DNA of 64,000 bases from positions 1 through 64,000 of the forward strand of contig JABHSQ010000016.1 of assembly GCA_018669795.1 (NCBI GenBank), given 5' to 3'. This DNA comes from Flavobacteriaceae bacterium (GTDB taxonomy: Bacteria; Bacteroidota; Bacteroidia; Flavobacteriales; Flavobacteriaceae). The position numbers and the translations under genes were made by a program. Shown piece after piece: positions 44,225-54,152 of this stretch. The notes beneath the pieces are model-generated. The model was not told the origin of the DNA. It ran no database searches and saw only the letters and a program-made list of their open reading frames with translations. Position 1 is the stretch's first letter, and each line of letters opens with the position of its first letter.

Positions 44225-45127
44225 TCACAACCATTCTTTTGGGTTTTGTAAAGTTTTTATCAACTTTTCTTCTTCACTATTTACTTTAGGTGAGTAATTA
44301 TAAACCCACTGAACTTTAGGAGGTAAGCTCATTAAAATACTTTCAATTCGCCCATTGGTTTTTAAACCGAAAAGAGTGCCTTTATCATGAATTAAATTGA
44401 ATTCTACATAGCGCCCACGTCTAATTTCTTGCCAATCTTTTTGTTCCTTTGTATAGGGTGATTTTTTTCTTTTCTCAACGATAGGAACATAGCTTTCTAA
44501 AAAACTATTTCCGATCTCCATAACAAAATCACAACGGTTTTTTAAACTAACATTGTCTGTTTCTTTTAGATAGTCGAAAAATAAGCCTCCAATTCCTCGT
44601 GCTTCACCCCTATGTGTGTTCCAAAAATAGTCATCACAACGTTTTTTATATTCGGGATAAAAATCGGAATGATGTTTGTCACAGGCATTTTTACAGGTTT
44701 GATGAAAATGGATAGCATCTTCTTTAAAAAGATAATAAGGAGTTAGGTCTTGTCCTCCTCCAAACCAACTGGAAATAATTTGCCCATCGGTATCATACAT
44801 TTCAAAATAACGCCAATTGGCATGTATTGTTGGAATAAAAGGGTTTTTAGGATGTAAAACCAAACTTAATCCGCAGGCAAAAAAATCGCATTCACTAATC
44901 TTAAAATACTGTTGCATCGACTCTGGTAATTTTCCGTGAACAGCTGAAATATTTACCCCACCTTTTTCGAATATAGCTCCGTTTTCAATGACGCGTGTTC
45001 TCCCGCCCCCTCCTTCAGGTCGTGACCAAACATCTTCTTTAAATTGCGCTTTTCCATCTACTTCTTCTAATTTTGAAGTAATGGTGTCTTGTAAGTTTTT
45101 AATATAGGCTAGAAATTGGTCTTTCAT
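44225..45127 (-). CDS. hemF: Oxygen-dependent coproporphyrinogen III oxidase (HemF)
   Basis: 300 residues, standard length. It oxidatively decarboxylates coproporphyrinogen III to protoporphyrinogen IX using O2. Conserved regions: RPEGGGGRTRVIENGAIFEK near the N-terminus, HPKNPFIPTIHANWRYFE, SWFGGGQDLTPYYLF, and the C-terminal GRYVEFNLIHDKGTLFGL. Presence of HemF suggests that heme is made under oxygen. It is the last gene of the minus-strand hem cluster, 55 bp after hemE, and is followed by two terminators. Confidence 0.97.
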   Translation of the reverse strand: MKDQFLAYIKNLQDTITSKLEEVDGKAQFKEDVWSRPEGGGGRTRVIENGAIFEKGGVNISAVHGKLPESMQQYFKISECDFFACGLSLVLHPKNPFIPTIHANWRYFEMYDTDGQIISSWFGGGQDLTPYYLFKEDAIHFHQTCKNACDKHHSDFYPEYKKRCDDYFWNTHRGEARGIGGLFFDYLKETDNVSLKNRCDFVMEIGNSFLESYVPIVEKRKKSPYTKEQKDWQEIRRGRYVEFNLIHDKGTLFGLKTNGRIESILMSLPPKVQWVYNYSPKVNSEEEKLIKTLQNPKEWL

Positions 45128-45182
45128 TCTTTGTGCATATTAAACTTTAAACACTATCTATTAATTTTTTTCACTATTTATA

Positions 45183-46208
45183 CTATGCCTTATATTCTTT
45201 TACCGCATCTATAAATGCTTTGGCACTATCTAAGGGTATGTTAGGTAAAATACCATGTCCTAAGTTAACGATGTATTTATCTTTTCCAAAATCATTAATC
45301 ATTTTGGTAACGATTTTTTTAATTTCTGAAGGTGTTGATAACAAGCGACTTGGATCCATATTTCCTTGAAGTGTAATTTTATTTCCAGCAAATTTTCTAG
45401 CCATTTGGGGGCTGATTGTCCAATCTACTCCTAAAGCAGAAACATTGGATTTCGCCATTTCTTCTAAAGCAAACCAACATCCTTTACCGAATGCAATTAC
45501 TGGGGCATCATCTTTTAATGCTTCAGTAATTTGATTGATATATTTCCAAGAGAACTCTTGATAATCTGTGGGAGAAAGCATTCCTCCCCAAGAATCAAAA
45601 ATTTGTACTGTATCAACACCAGCCTTTACTTTTTCTTTTAAATATGCAATAGTCGTATCGGTAATTTTTTGCAGTAATGTATGCGCTAAAATAGGTTGTG
45701 TAAAACAAAATTCTTTTGCTTTATCAAAATTTTTAGAACCTTGTCCTTGCACACAATAACATAGAATCGTCCAGGGAGAACCAGCAAAGCCAATTAAAGG
45801 CACTTCGTTGTTTAATAGTTCCTTAGTAGCCTTAATAGCTTGCATAACATAATCTAGTTCAACAGTAACATCTGGGACAATAACATTGTCTACATCTTTT
45901 TGAGTGCGAATAGGATTAGGTAACCAAGGGCCAAAATTAGGTTTCATTTCTACTTCGATATTCATTGCTTGTGGAATTACTAAAATATCTGAAAATAAAA
46001 TAGCAGCATCCATACCGTATCTGCGGATAGGCTGTACCGTAATTTCTGAAGCCAATTCTGGAGTTCTACAACGTGTAAAAAAATCATATTTTTCTCTAAT
46101 TTTGATAAACTCTGGTAAATATCGTCCCGCTTGACGCATCATCCAAACAGGCGGACGTTCTAACGTTTCACCTTTTAAAGCTCTTAAATATAAATCGTTT
46201 TTATACAT
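45183..46208 (-). CDS. hemE: Uroporphyrinogen decarboxylase (HemE)
   Basis: 341 residues. It removes four acetate carboxyls from uroporphyrinogen III. The family signature [17 protein letters not shown] is at 18-34 and [22 protein letters not shown] is in the middle; [15 protein letters not shown] and [10 protein letters not shown] near the end are typical. Cytoplasmic. It lies 3 bp after the hemL stop on the same strand, so translation is coupled within the operon. Confidence 0.97.
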   Translation of the reverse strand: MYKNDLYLRALKGETLERPPVWMMRQAGRYLPEFIKIREKYDFFTRCRTPELASEITVQPIRRYGMDAAILFSDILVIPQAMNIEVEMKPNFGPWLPNPIRTQKDVDNVIVPDVTVELDYVMQAIKATKELLNNEVPLIGFAGSPWTILCYCVQGQGSKNFDKAKEFCFTQPILAHTLLQKITDTTIAYLKEKVKAGVDTVQIFDSWGGMLSPTDYQEFSWKYINQITEALKDDAPVIAFGKGCWFALEEMAKSNVSALGVDWTISPQMARKFAGNKITLQGNMDPSRLLSTPSEIKKIVTKMINDFGKDKYIVNLGHGILPNIPLDSAKAFIDAVKEYKA

Positions 46209-46211
46209 TTA

Positions 46212-47510
46212 TTATGAATTGTGTTTATCGGCAACCGCTTTCATAGATACTTTTATTGCTTTTTCTATATTTTTTAAATCTTTTTTGGAAAGTACAGTTG
46301 ATAAAAACCAAGCTTCAAACTGAGAAGGTGGTAAAAAGACTCCATTGTCAATCATGTTCCAGAAAAATGTTTTAAATTTTTCTGTATCGGAAGTTTGAGC
46401 TGATTTAAAATCAACAATATCTTCACTTGAAAAAAATGGGCTCATCATTGATCCAAAACGATTTACTTGTAGATCAATATTATTTTCCTTGGCAGCTTCC
46501 AATAAAAAGGTTTCTATTTTTTCTGCAACTTTATTGAAATCATCATAAGGATCTTGTTTTTTCAGTTCCTTTAAGGTAGCAATACCACAAGCCATGGCAA
46601 TAGGATTGCCTGATAAGGTTCCTGCTTGGTACATGTCTCCTAAAGGGGCTACTGTTTCCATAATTTCATTTCTAGCTCCATAAGCACCTACTGGAAAACC
46701 ACCTCCAATTACTTTTCCTAAGCAAGTAATATCTGCTTCGATTCCTAATAATTCTTGAGCGCCTCCGTATTTAGAACGGTATCCTGTCATTACTTCATCT
46801 AAAATTAATAGAATTCCTTTTTCTTTGGTAATCTTTCTTAATTCTGAAATAAATTCTTGATTGGGTAGAACTACTCCCATATTACCTGCAATAGGCTCTA
46901 TGATTACGGCAGCAATATCTTCGTGATTATTTATTTGATTCTTTACGCTTTCGATATTATTGTATTCAGCAATCAATGTGTTTTTGATAGCATCAGTTGG
47001 AACACCTTTAGAACCTGGAATACTCAGTGTTACTAATCCAGAACCAGCAGCTACCAATAAAGCATCTGAATGTCCATGGTAACAACCTGAGAATTTAATA
47101 ATTTTGTCTTTGTTAGTGTAGGCTCTAGCCAAACGCAGTGCACTTAATACAGCTTCAGTTCCTGAGTTTACAAATCGCACTTTATCCATTCCTGGAAAAG
47201 CATCGCAAACCATCTTAGCTATTTTGATTTCGCCTTTAGAGGTAGCTCCAAAAGTATAGCCATTTTTTAAGGCTTTTAAAATCGATTTCTCTACTCGTTT
47301 ATCTCTATGGCCCAAAATCATAGGGCCATAAGACAATACTAAGTCTATGTATCTATTGCGGTCTACATCGATGATCTTACTTCCTTTTGCTTTTTTAATA
47401 AACAAAGGAACACCGCCCACGGATTTATAAGCTCTAACTGGAGAATTTACAGCTCCTACAAGGTGTTTTTGACCTTTTATAAAAAGTTCTAATGATTTTT
47501 CTAAATTCAT
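46212..47510 (-). CDS. hemL: Glutamate-1-semialdehyde 2,1-aminomutase (HemL)
   Basis: 432 residues. A PLP enzyme that converts glutamate 1-semialdehyde to 5-aminolevulinate, the second step of the C5 pathway begun by HemA. The N-terminal VGAVNSPVRAYKSVGGVPLF is diagnostic. PLP motifs include NSGTEAVLSALRLARA, LILDEVMTGYR and the lysine of CLGKVIGGGFPVGAYG, followed by YQAGTLSGNP. It lies 2 bp after hemB and 3 bp before hemE in the operon. Confidence 0.97.
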   Translation of the reverse strand: MNLEKSLELFIKGQKHLVGAVNSPVRAYKSVGGVPLFIKKAKGSKIIDVDRNRYIDLVLSYGPMILGHRDKRVEKSILKALKNGYTFGATSKGEIKIAKMVCDAFPGMDKVRFVNSGTEAVLSALRLARAYTNKDKIIKFSGCYHGHSDALLVAAGSGLVTLSIPGSKGVPTDAIKNTLIAEYNNIESVKNQINNHEDIAAVIIEPIAGNMGVVLPNQEFISELRKITKEKGILLILDEVMTGYRSKYGGAQELLGIEADITCLGKVIGGGFPVGAYGARNEIMETVAPLGDMYQAGTLSGNPIAMACGIATLKELKKQDPYDDFNKVAEKIETFLLEAAKENNIDLQVNRFGSMMSPFFSSEDIVDFKSAQTSDTEKFKTFFWNMIDNGVFLPPSQFEAWFLSTVLSKKDLKNIEKAIKVSMKAVADKHNS

Positions 47511-47512
47511 TT

Positions 47513-48484
47513 TTAATCTCTTTTTAAAATTTTCGCAACTTCTTTTGCAAAATAAGTAATAATGATATCTGCTCCAGCTCGCTTCATAGAGAGTAAGCTT
47601 TCCATCATTACTTGTTTTTCATCGATCCAACCTTTTTCTCCTGCTGCTTTGATCATAGCGTATTCTCCACTAACATTATAACATGCGATTGGTCGGTCGA
47701 AATTATTCTTTAAATCTCTTACAATGTCTAAATAGGAGAGTGCTGGTTTTACCATTAATATATCTGCTCCCTCTGCGTCATCAAAAGCTGCTTCACGCAT
47801 AGCTTCATCTCTATTTGCAGGATCCATTTGATAGGTTTTTCGATCTCCAAATGTTGGAGTTGAATCTGCAGCATCTCTAAAAGGACCATAAAATGCAGAT
47901 GAATATTTTACCGAATAGGCCATAATAGGAAGATCATAATACCCTGTATTATCTAATGCTTCTCTCATCGTAATAATTGATCCGTCTATCATTCCAGATG
48001 GCGCTAACATATCAGCTCCAGCTTTTGCGTGTGATATAGCTTGCCTGGACAAATTGATTAAAGTAGCATCGTTATCTAAATCATCATTATTATTTAGGAT
48101 GCCGCAATGACCGTGACTCGTGTATTCACAAAAGCAAACGTCTGTAATTACATACAGTTTTGGATAGTTCTTTTTTATAAATCGAATGGCTTGTTGAACA
48201 ATACCATGATCATTCCAAGTTTCGGAACCTACATCATCTTTTTTAGATGGGATTCCAAAAAGTAAGACTGCTGGTATATTTAAGCTAGTAACTTCATCTA
48301 ATTCTGTTGAAATTTTATCTAATGAGAACCGCTTAATTCCCGGCATAGATTTTATTTCTGTTTCTATATTTTCACCTTCTTCAATAAATAGAGGATATAT
48401 TAAATCATCGATTGTTAGCTTGTTATCCCTAACCAATCGGCGAATGTTTTCAGTTTTACGAAGACGCCTTGTTCTACTAATCAT
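47513..48484 (-). CDS. hemB: Delta-aminolevulinic acid dehydratase (HemB)
   Basis: 323 residues. It condenses two aminolevulinates to porphobilinogen. The cysteine zinc site is present ([16 protein letters not shown]), which points to a zinc-dependent enzyme rather than the magnesium-type version. The two Schiff-base lysines are visible in [17 protein letters not shown] and [13 protein letters not shown]. It follows hemC-hemD by 11 bp and precedes hemL by 2 bp. Confidence 0.97.
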   Translation of the reverse strand: MISRTRRLRKTENIRRLVRDNKLTIDDLIYPLFIEEGENIETEIKSMPGIKRFSLDKISTELDEVTSLNIPAVLLFGIPSKKDDVGSETWNDHGIVQQAIRFIKKNYPKLYVITDVCFCEYTSHGHCGILNNNDDLDNDATLINLSRQAISHAKAGADMLAPSGMIDGSIITMREALDNTGYYDLPIMAYSVKYSSAFYGPFRDAADSTPTFGDRKTYQMDPANRDEAMREAAFDDAEGADILMVKPALSYLDIVRDLKNNFDRPIACYNVSGEYAMIKAAGEKGWIDEKQVMMESLLSMKRAGADIIITYFAKEVAKILKRD

Positions 48485-48495
48485 GGTGTTTCATT

Positions 48496-50076
48496 TTATT
48501 TGTTGAAATATTCATTTACCGAATCAATGACTCCGTCAACCGTTGCTGATTTAGAAACAACTACAGTTTTGAAATGAATTCGAGCCTCAGTTGCAGTTGT
48601 TTCTCCAATACAAAAAGCAATGCGATTGGAAGTGGTATTATTCTTTAAAAAGCTTTCAAGCCCAGAAGGACTGTAAAAAAGAATGCCTGAATATTTAGGG
48701 TCAATTTTTTTTGAAGTCAATACCGTTTGATAGGTTTCTACTTCGTTAACAGTGATGTTGTTTTTAGATAATATTTCTGGAAGTTCTTCTCTTCGTTTGT
48801 TTCCACAGAAAAAAGTTACTTCCTTTTTTTCTTTTAAGTTGTCAGAAACATAATTGGCTAATTTTTCAGCAGAGTTTTCTACATGAGCTACTATGCCTAA
48901 TTTGGTTTTAATTAATCGTTTGGTTCTTCTGCCAACACAATAAATATTTTCAAAATTCAAATTTTCAGAAGAATAATTATATAATAAAGCTTCTACCGCA
49001 TTTTTGCTTGTGAAAATTACATTCTTTAATGGTTCTTTTAAAATTTGAGGTTTTACCCTGTTGTATTTAATAGCAATAAAGTCATCCATAGCAACACCTA
49101 CTTTTGACTGTAATTTTAATGTTTGTTCTTTGGATAGGTATTTGGTAGAAAAAACATTTGTATTCTTTTCAATAATTATAGTTTCTCTCATCAAATTTTT
49201 TCCACCTTTTGCTAATATAAAGTTAGCGGCAAATTCACCTAAGTCACCAATTTCATCCTTTAAAACTACTTTACTAAACTCAAGTTTTCTTTTTCCATCT
49301 GGGCTAAATAATACTCCTTTGAATTTCACCTCCTCCTCTTTGACGGTAGCTAGCGCTCCAATTGGCGCAGTACAGCCGCCTTCTAAAACTCTTAAGAATT
49401 CTCGCTCAATTGCTACGCAAATGGAAGTTTCTTCATCATTTAATTCTTTACAAGCATCTACTGCATTGTTGTTTTTCTCTAAAGCAGCTATCATTACAGC
49501 TCCTTGACCAGGAGCGGGGACCATCCAATCTAATTTAATATGTTTATCCTTATTTGGTAATAGTTTTATTCTTGACAAGCCAGCTAAAGCGAAAATTGCT
49601 CCATCCCAAGGATTGTCTTTAAGTTTTTTCAAACGGGTATTTACATTCCCACGAAGCCCTGTTATAGTATGTTTAGGATAACGATGAAGCCATTGTGCTT
49701 TTCTTCTCAAACTTCCAGTTGCTATGGTAGCAATTTCATTTTCGAAAAAATTTTCATCTTTTTTTAAAATTAATACATCGTTGTAATTCCCCCTTTTTAA
49801 AACAGCTGCTTGTATGACACCTTCAGGTAGTTTTGTTGGTACATCCTTAAGTGAATGAACTGCAATATCAATGTCTCCATTAATTAATGCAATGTCTAAG
49901 CTTTTAGTAAATACACCGATAACGCCTAATTCATATAATGGCTTATCAAGAACTTGATCTCCAATAGAATCAATTTTAATAATTTTAGTGCTATGTCCTA
50001 AATTTTCTAGTTGTTTTGCTACAGTATTTGCTTGCCAAAGAGCTAATTCGCTAGATCTGGTTCCTATTTTAATCAT
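48496..50076 (-). CDS. hemCD: Fused hydroxymethylbilane synthase and uroporphyrinogen III synthase (HemC-HemD)
   Basis: 526 residues with two enzymes in one chain. The HemC part (about 1-300) starts KIGTRSSELALWQANTVAKQ and contains HSLKDVPTKLPEG, ATGSLRRKAQ and the dipyrromethane cofactor Cys in LEGGCTAPIGAL. The HemD part (about 310-526) has the weakly conserved U3S fold: FTSKNAVEALLYNY, CVGRRTKRLI and GILFYSPSGLESFL. Fusion should channel hydroxymethylbilane directly to ring closure before it cyclises spontaneously. Its start overlaps the hemA stop by 8 bp. Confidence 0.93.
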   Translation of the reverse strand: MIKIGTRSSELALWQANTVAKQLENLGHSTKIIKIDSIGDQVLDKPLYELGVIGVFTKSLDIALINGDIDIAVHSLKDVPTKLPEGVIQAAVLKRGNYNDVLILKKDENFFENEIATIATGSLRRKAQWLHRYPKHTITGLRGNVNTRLKKLKDNPWDGAIFALAGLSRIKLLPNKDKHIKLDWMVPAPGQGAVMIAALEKNNNAVDACKELNDEETSICVAIEREFLRVLEGGCTAPIGALATVKEEEVKFKGVLFSPDGKRKLEFSKVVLKDEIGDLGEFAANFILAKGGKNLMRETIIIEKNTNVFSTKYLSKEQTLKLQSKVGVAMDDFIAIKYNRVKPQILKEPLKNVIFTSKNAVEALLYNYSSENLNFENIYCVGRRTKRLIKTKLGIVAHVENSAEKLANYVSDNLKEKKEVTFFCGNKRREELPEILSKNNITVNEVETYQTVLTSKKIDPKYSGILFYSPSGLESFLKNNTTSNRIAFCIGETTATEARIHFKTVVVSKSATVDGVIDSVNEYFNK

Positions 50077-51334
50077 TTTCGTTTAAGCTTAGCTCTTTCA
50101 AATTAAATATTTTACTAATTACATCGATGCTTTGATCTACTGCTGTTTCTTCATCTTTTAGATGCTTTACAAATTGAGTAGTTATTTTTTGAATCATATG
50201 CGAGGTAATTATTTCGGCGTGTTCTTCATTAAAATTATTGATTTTCTTTCTGTGAAAATCTATTTCATGACTTTGAATAGTTTGTAAAGATTCTTTAAGA
50301 GCATTTACTGCAGGGACAAATTTTCTATAAGAGATCCAATCGTTAAATTCATTTTTGTATGCTTCGATTATTCCTTCTGCTATTGGGATTTCTTGTTTTC
50401 TTATTTCTATGGTTTTGTCGGTAATTTTTGATAATTCATCAACATTAACAAGGCTAATGCCTTCGATTTTCTTTAATGAAATGTCTACATTCTCGGGCAT
50501 TGATAAATCCAATATCAATAATTCTTTACCTTCTTTAATATGCCCTTTAGTAATGGTTGGAAAATTAGCACCTGTAGAAACTATTAAAATATCAGTATCA
50601 TTAATTTCTTGGCTTAATTCTGAAATATTTTTAACCGTAATTTTTGGATGTAGTTTCTTAAATTTTAATGCTTTATCCTCGGTTCTGTTAATAAGAGTTA
50701 AATTTTTATTATTGGTATACTCTAAAATATTTTTACAAGTATTTTTACCGACATCACCTAATCCAAAATTAAGTATCTTCTTTTCGTTGTAATTTGGAAT
50801 GTTATCAATGATGTATTGAATAGCTACGTAAGAAATAGATGTGGTACCAGAGCTTAGTTTGGTATTGTTTTTTATATCTTTACTAGCTTGAAGTACCAAA
50901 TTCATTAAACGTTCTAAATAGGTATTTGTCACACCCATTTTTTTAGCTTGAATAAAAGAGTTTTTTAATTGTCCTACAATTTCATAATCGCCTAAAATCT
51001 GACTATCTAAACCTGCCCCTACGTTAAAGAGGTGGTTTACTGCTGCCTTATTTTTATAAACATTGGAAACATTAATGAAATCTTCTAAATTACCTTTCGA
51101 ATATTTAACTAGAAGACTAATTAGTTCGAAAGGATGTTTTGCGAATCCTGATATCTCTGTTCTATTACAGGTAGAAACTACAAAAAGTCCTTCACATCCG
51201 TTTTCTTTTGCTTCTTTTAATAATAATACCTGGTCTTCTTTAGTGACATTAAATACACCTCTAACGTTTACATCTGCTTTTTTATAACTTAAACCTACGT
51301 TATAAAATTTTAATTGTAAATCATCAAGATTCAT
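50069..51334 (-). CDS. hemA: Glutamyl-tRNA reductase (HemA)
   Basis: The start ATG at 51334 gives 421 residues; a TTG 27 bases upstream is unlikely. HemA reduces glutamyl-tRNA(Glu) with NADPH and commits the cell to tetrapyrrole synthesis by the C5 route. The catalytic Cys is in VVSTCNRTEISGF; the NADPH domain has LNFGLGDVGKNTCKNI. A C-terminal dimerization helix (about 330-421) is present. It is the first gene of the hemA-hemCD-hemB-hemL-hemE-hemF run and diverges from araC, making this intergenic region the main control point. Confidence 0.96.
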   Translation of the reverse strand: MNLDDLQLKFYNVGLSYKKADVNVRGVFNVTKEDQVLLLKEAKENGCEGLFVVSTCNRTEISGFAKHPFELISLLVKYSKGNLEDFINVSNVYKNKAAVNHLFNVGAGLDSQILGDYEIVGQLKNSFIQAKKMGVTNTYLERLMNLVLQASKDIKNNTKLSSGTTSISYVAIQYIIDNIPNYNEKKILNFGLGDVGKNTCKNILEYTNNKNLTLINRTEDKALKFKKLHPKITVKNISELSQEINDTDILIVSTGANFPTITKGHIKEGKELLILDLSMPENVDISLKKIEGISLVNVDELSKITDKTIEIRKQEIPIAEGIIEAYKNEFNDWISYRKFVPAVNALKESLQTIQSHEIDFHRKKINNFNEEHAEIITSHMIQKITTQFVKHLKDEETAVDQSIDVISKIFNLKELSLNEND

Positions 51335-51358
51335 ATACCTTTTTTTAATAAGTGTTGG

Positions 51359-51366
51359 CAAAAGTA
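51359..51366 (-). promoter_or_regulatory. TAnnTTTG (-7) element of the hemA operon
   Basis: Minus-strand TACTTTTG, 24 bp upstream of the hemA ATG. No TTG was found at the ideal -33 distance, so this is provisional. Confidence 0.4.
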
Positions 51367-51544
51367 CTATTATCTTTCTATGAAATATATCGCTACAAGT
51401 ACTAATTCTATCGAAAGAAGTTACAAAACATTATTTAGAGTATTTCTAAATAACAGCTATTTTGTAAATAAACTTAATGAAGTTATTAAAATCAATACTT
51501 AACAAATATTATATTCTTTATATTTATTCAAAAAAAATAATTTG

Positions 51545-51573
51545 TTGAAGCTCTATTTTTTGTTGTAATTTTG
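51545..51573 (+). promoter_or_regulatory. Bacteroidota-type promoter of araC-hemH-hemJ
   Basis: TTG (51545-51547), 18 bp, then TAATTTTG (51566-51573) fits the TTG-N17-23-TAnnTTTG consensus. The araC ATG lies 43 bp downstream, leaving room for a ribosome site. It is divergent from the hemA element about 180 bp away. Confidence 0.65.
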
Positions 51574-51615
51574 TAAAATAATTATTTAAAGAAATAAAAA
51601 TATTACTTCAAATTC

Positions 51616-52500
51616 ATGATTAAAAAATATAAAAACATCGACAAAAGTGCTCATGTTTTAATTGATGAAAAGGATGCTTTTAAAGTTCTTTATTTCAATA
51701 ATTTAACAGATCATATTGGAAGATTTCAGACTCAATTAGTTGATGATTATATACAGCTTTTTTTCTGTACAGAACATGAAGTGATCGTTGCTTTTAATAT
51801 GGAACATTGTGCGATTACCTTAAAAGAAAATGATTCAAGTATGGTTTACTTTAAGGAAGAAACAACCAATGTATTATATACCTTACCATCACAATCTCAA
51901 TTAACAGTAGTTTTAATTTCCTTGGATTTCTTTCATAATCTATTTTCAGAAGGAGGCAATATTCTATTTAATTTTAAAAATTATAAAATTGGCCAGCCTA
52001 TAATAGAGCCTAAGGAAATAGAGACTTCCGAACAAATGATATTAAAGCAGTTAATATCTGTTAGAATTAACGACTCGCTAAGGCCTATTTATTTAAAAGG
52101 GAAGGTATATGAATTGCTTAGTCATTATTTTAATACCTCAACAGCATCTAATAATGCGCTTTGCCCATATGTTCCTAATGAAGATACTGTGGGTAAAATT
52201 AAGCACGCTAAAGAAATAGTCATTGAACAAATGAATAAGCCACCAGGCTTGCATGAATTAGCAAAAATGGTAGGATTGAATATTAAAAAACTAAAGAGTG
52301 GATTTAAAGAATTTTATGGTTTACCGGTTTTTACATTTTTATTAAATTATAAAATGGAACTCGCTAAGAAATTATTGCAAGAACAACAGTTAAATGTTAA
52401 TGAAATAGCTACTAAATTGGGCTACAGTAATTCTAGCCATTTTATAGCAGCTTTTAAAAGAAAATATGGGATAACCCCAAAACAATTTGCAATATCATAA
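51616..52500 (+). CDS. AraC-family transcriptional regulator, linked to heme genes
   Basis: 294 residues. The C-terminal AraC DNA-binding domain (about 190-294) has two helix-turn-helices: LHELAKMVGLNIKKLKSGFKE and NVNEIATKLGYSNSSHFIAAFKRKYGITPKQ. The N-terminal 180 residues are a cupin-like sensing region without a recognisable signature. It is transcribed divergently from hemA and directly ahead of hemH (one base after its stop), so a role in iron or heme regulation of both arms is a fair inference. The ligand is unknown. Confidence 0.9.
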   Translation: MIKKYKNIDKSAHVLIDEKDAFKVLYFNNLTDHIGRFQTQLVDDYIQLFFCTEHEVIVAFNMEHCAITLKENDSSMVYFKEETTNVLYTLPSQSQLTVVLISLDFFHNLFSEGGNILFNFKNYKIGQPIIEPKEIETSEQMILKQLISVRINDSLRPIYLKGKVYELLSHYFNTSTASNNALCPYVPNEDTVGKIKHAKEIVIEQMNKPPGLHELAKMVGLNIKKLKSGFKEFYGLPVFTFLLNYKMELAKKLLQEQQLNVNEIATKLGYSNSSHFIAAFKRKYGITPKQFAIS

Positions 52501-52501
52501 T

Positions 52502-53521
52502 ATGAAAGGAATATTATTAAATAATTTAGGATCTCCAGATAGTACTGAAACAAAAGATGTTAAAAGATATTTAGGTGAATTTTTAATGGATGAGCGAGTG
52601 ATTGATATTCCATATTGGAAACGTTTTTTATTAATTAAAGGAATTATTTTAAATATACGTCCAAAAAAATCTGGAACCGCCTATAAAAAAATCTGGTGGA
52701 AGGAAGGGTCTCCTTTAGTAGTAATATCTAAAAGATTTACTAAAAAAGTAATAAAAAAAATTGACATACCGGTCGAATTAGCGATGCGATATGGATCTAT
52801 GAGTATGAATCAAGGTATAGATAATTTAATAAAAAAAGGTGTTACAGAAATATTTTTAGCTCCATTATACCCACATTATGCAATGTCTTCTTACGAAACA
52901 GTTGTAACAAAAGCTGAAGAGATTTTATACGAAAAATACCCCCATGTAAAATTAGATACTTTACCTCCATTTTATAACAAACCAGATTACATAAACGCAA
53001 TGAGTGATAATATCGCAAAACATATAAAAGGATTTGATTATGACCATATTTTATTTTCATATCACGGAATTCCAGAACGTCATATTAAAAAATCAGATCC
53101 CACAAAGAGTCACTGTAAACTAGATAATTCTTGTTGTGAGCGAAATTCTGTTGCACATTATACCTGTTATAGACATCAATGTTTTGAAACTACTAAAGGA
53201 ATTGCTAAATCTTTAAAGCTAAAAGAAGGAACCTATAGTAACTCATTTCAATCAAGGTTATTAAAAGATCCGTGGTTAAAACCTTATACAGATTTCGAAC
53301 TAGAGAAATTTCCATCAATGGGAAAGAAAAAATTAGCCGTCATAACACCTGCTTTTGTTTCCGATTGTTTAGAAACTTTGGAAGAAATTGCTATGGAAGG
53401 AAAAGAAGACTTTTTAGAGGCCGGTGGTACAGATTACAAGCATATTCCTTGCATGAACGATAATGATGATTGGGTTGAAGTAATGGTAAATTGGATCAAT
53501 AACTGGAAAAAAAATGTATAA
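52502..53521 (+). CDS. hemH: Ferrochelatase (HemH)
   Basis: The start is the ATG at 52502, one base after the araC stop; 339 residues. It inserts Fe(II) into protoporphyrin IX. Conserved: LLNNLGSPDS at the N-terminus, EIFLAPLYPHYAMSSYET and the active-site His in LFSYHGIPERHIKKSDPT, with the acid ESWxxE-type region replaced by FVSDCLETLEEIAMEG. A Cys-rich insert, HCKLDNSCCERNSVAHYTCYR plus HQC, holds five Cys and could bind a metal or an iron-sulfur cluster. It sits between araC and hemJ. Confidence 0.95.
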   Translation: MKGILLNNLGSPDSTETKDVKRYLGEFLMDERVIDIPYWKRFLLIKGIILNIRPKKSGTAYKKIWWKEGSPLVVISKRFTKKVIKKIDIPVELAMRYGSMSMNQGIDNLIKKGVTEIFLAPLYPHYAMSSYETVVTKAEEILYEKYPHVKLDTLPPFYNKPDYINAMSDNIAKHIKGFDYDHILFSYHGIPERHIKKSDPTKSHCKLDNSCCERNSVAHYTCYRHQCFETTKGIAKSLKLKEGTYSNSFQSRLLKDPWLKPYTDFELEKFPSMGKKKLAVITPAFVSDCLETLEEIAMEGKEDFLEAGGTDYKHIPCMNDNDDWVEVMVNWINNWKKNV

Positions 53522-53600
53522 AACCACAGAGCTCAATGCGATTTAACCCAAAAAAAAATAACTTTTGTTATTGATAGTACATAACCTATAACCGAATATC

Positions 53601-54140
53601 ATGGATATTTCATACATAAAAGCTTTACATATTATTTTTGTAATTACTTGGTTTTCTGGTCTATTTTATATTGTTAGATTATTTATCTATTATTCTGAAG
53701 CAGAGGATAAAGAAGAGCCTGCAAAGTCACTTTTACAAGCTCAATATCAATTGATGAGTCAACGGCTTTGGTACATTATTACATGGCCATCTTTAATTTT
53801 AGCCAGTTTTTTTGCCTTTTGGATGTTATATGAAGTACCTTCTTACTTAACTATGGGGTGGATGCAGGTAAAATTATGTTTTGTTTTTGCTTTGTATTTT
53901 TATCATGCGGGATGTCAAAAAATATATACGCAGCAACAAAATGGAATTGTAAAGTACAATTCATTTAAACTAAGAATTTGGAATGAGCTTACAACACTTC
54001 TTTTATTTGCAATCGTATTTTTAGTGGTCTTAAAAAGTGCTATTTCTTGGATCTGGGGACTAGTTGGAATTGCTTTATTTGGCGCTTTATTAATGATCTC
54101 TATTAAACTTTATAAACGCATTCGTTCTAAGAATAATTAA
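53601..54140 (+). CDS. hemJ: Protoporphyrinogen IX oxidase HemJ
   Basis: 179 residues with about four membrane helices and cytoplasmic basic tail. Homologous to HemJ (COG1981/CopD-like): the start DISYIKALHIIFVITWFSGLF carries the conserved His, and the LWYIITWPSLILASF, VKLCFVFALYFYHAG region the second one. HemJ oxidises protoporphyrinogen IX and replaces HemG/HemY. It is 80 bp after hemH on the same strand, completing the final two steps next to each other. Convergent with ggt, 12 bp between stops. Confidence 0.92.
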   Translation: MDISYIKALHIIFVITWFSGLFYIVRLFIYYSEAEDKEEPAKSLLQAQYQLMSQRLWYIITWPSLILASFFAFWMLYEVPSYLTMGWMQVKLCFVFALYFYHAGCQKIYTQQQNGIVKYNSFKLRIWNELTTLLLFAIVFLVVLKSAISWIWGLVGIALFGALLMISIKLYKRIRSKNN

Positions 54141-54152
54141 AATACTTCACAT

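Noticed and set aside
51353-51361. TTG start for hemA giving nine extra residues
   Set aside because: The added residues are not HemA-like, and the TTG overlaps the proposed -7 element; ATG at 51334 gives the normal N-terminus.
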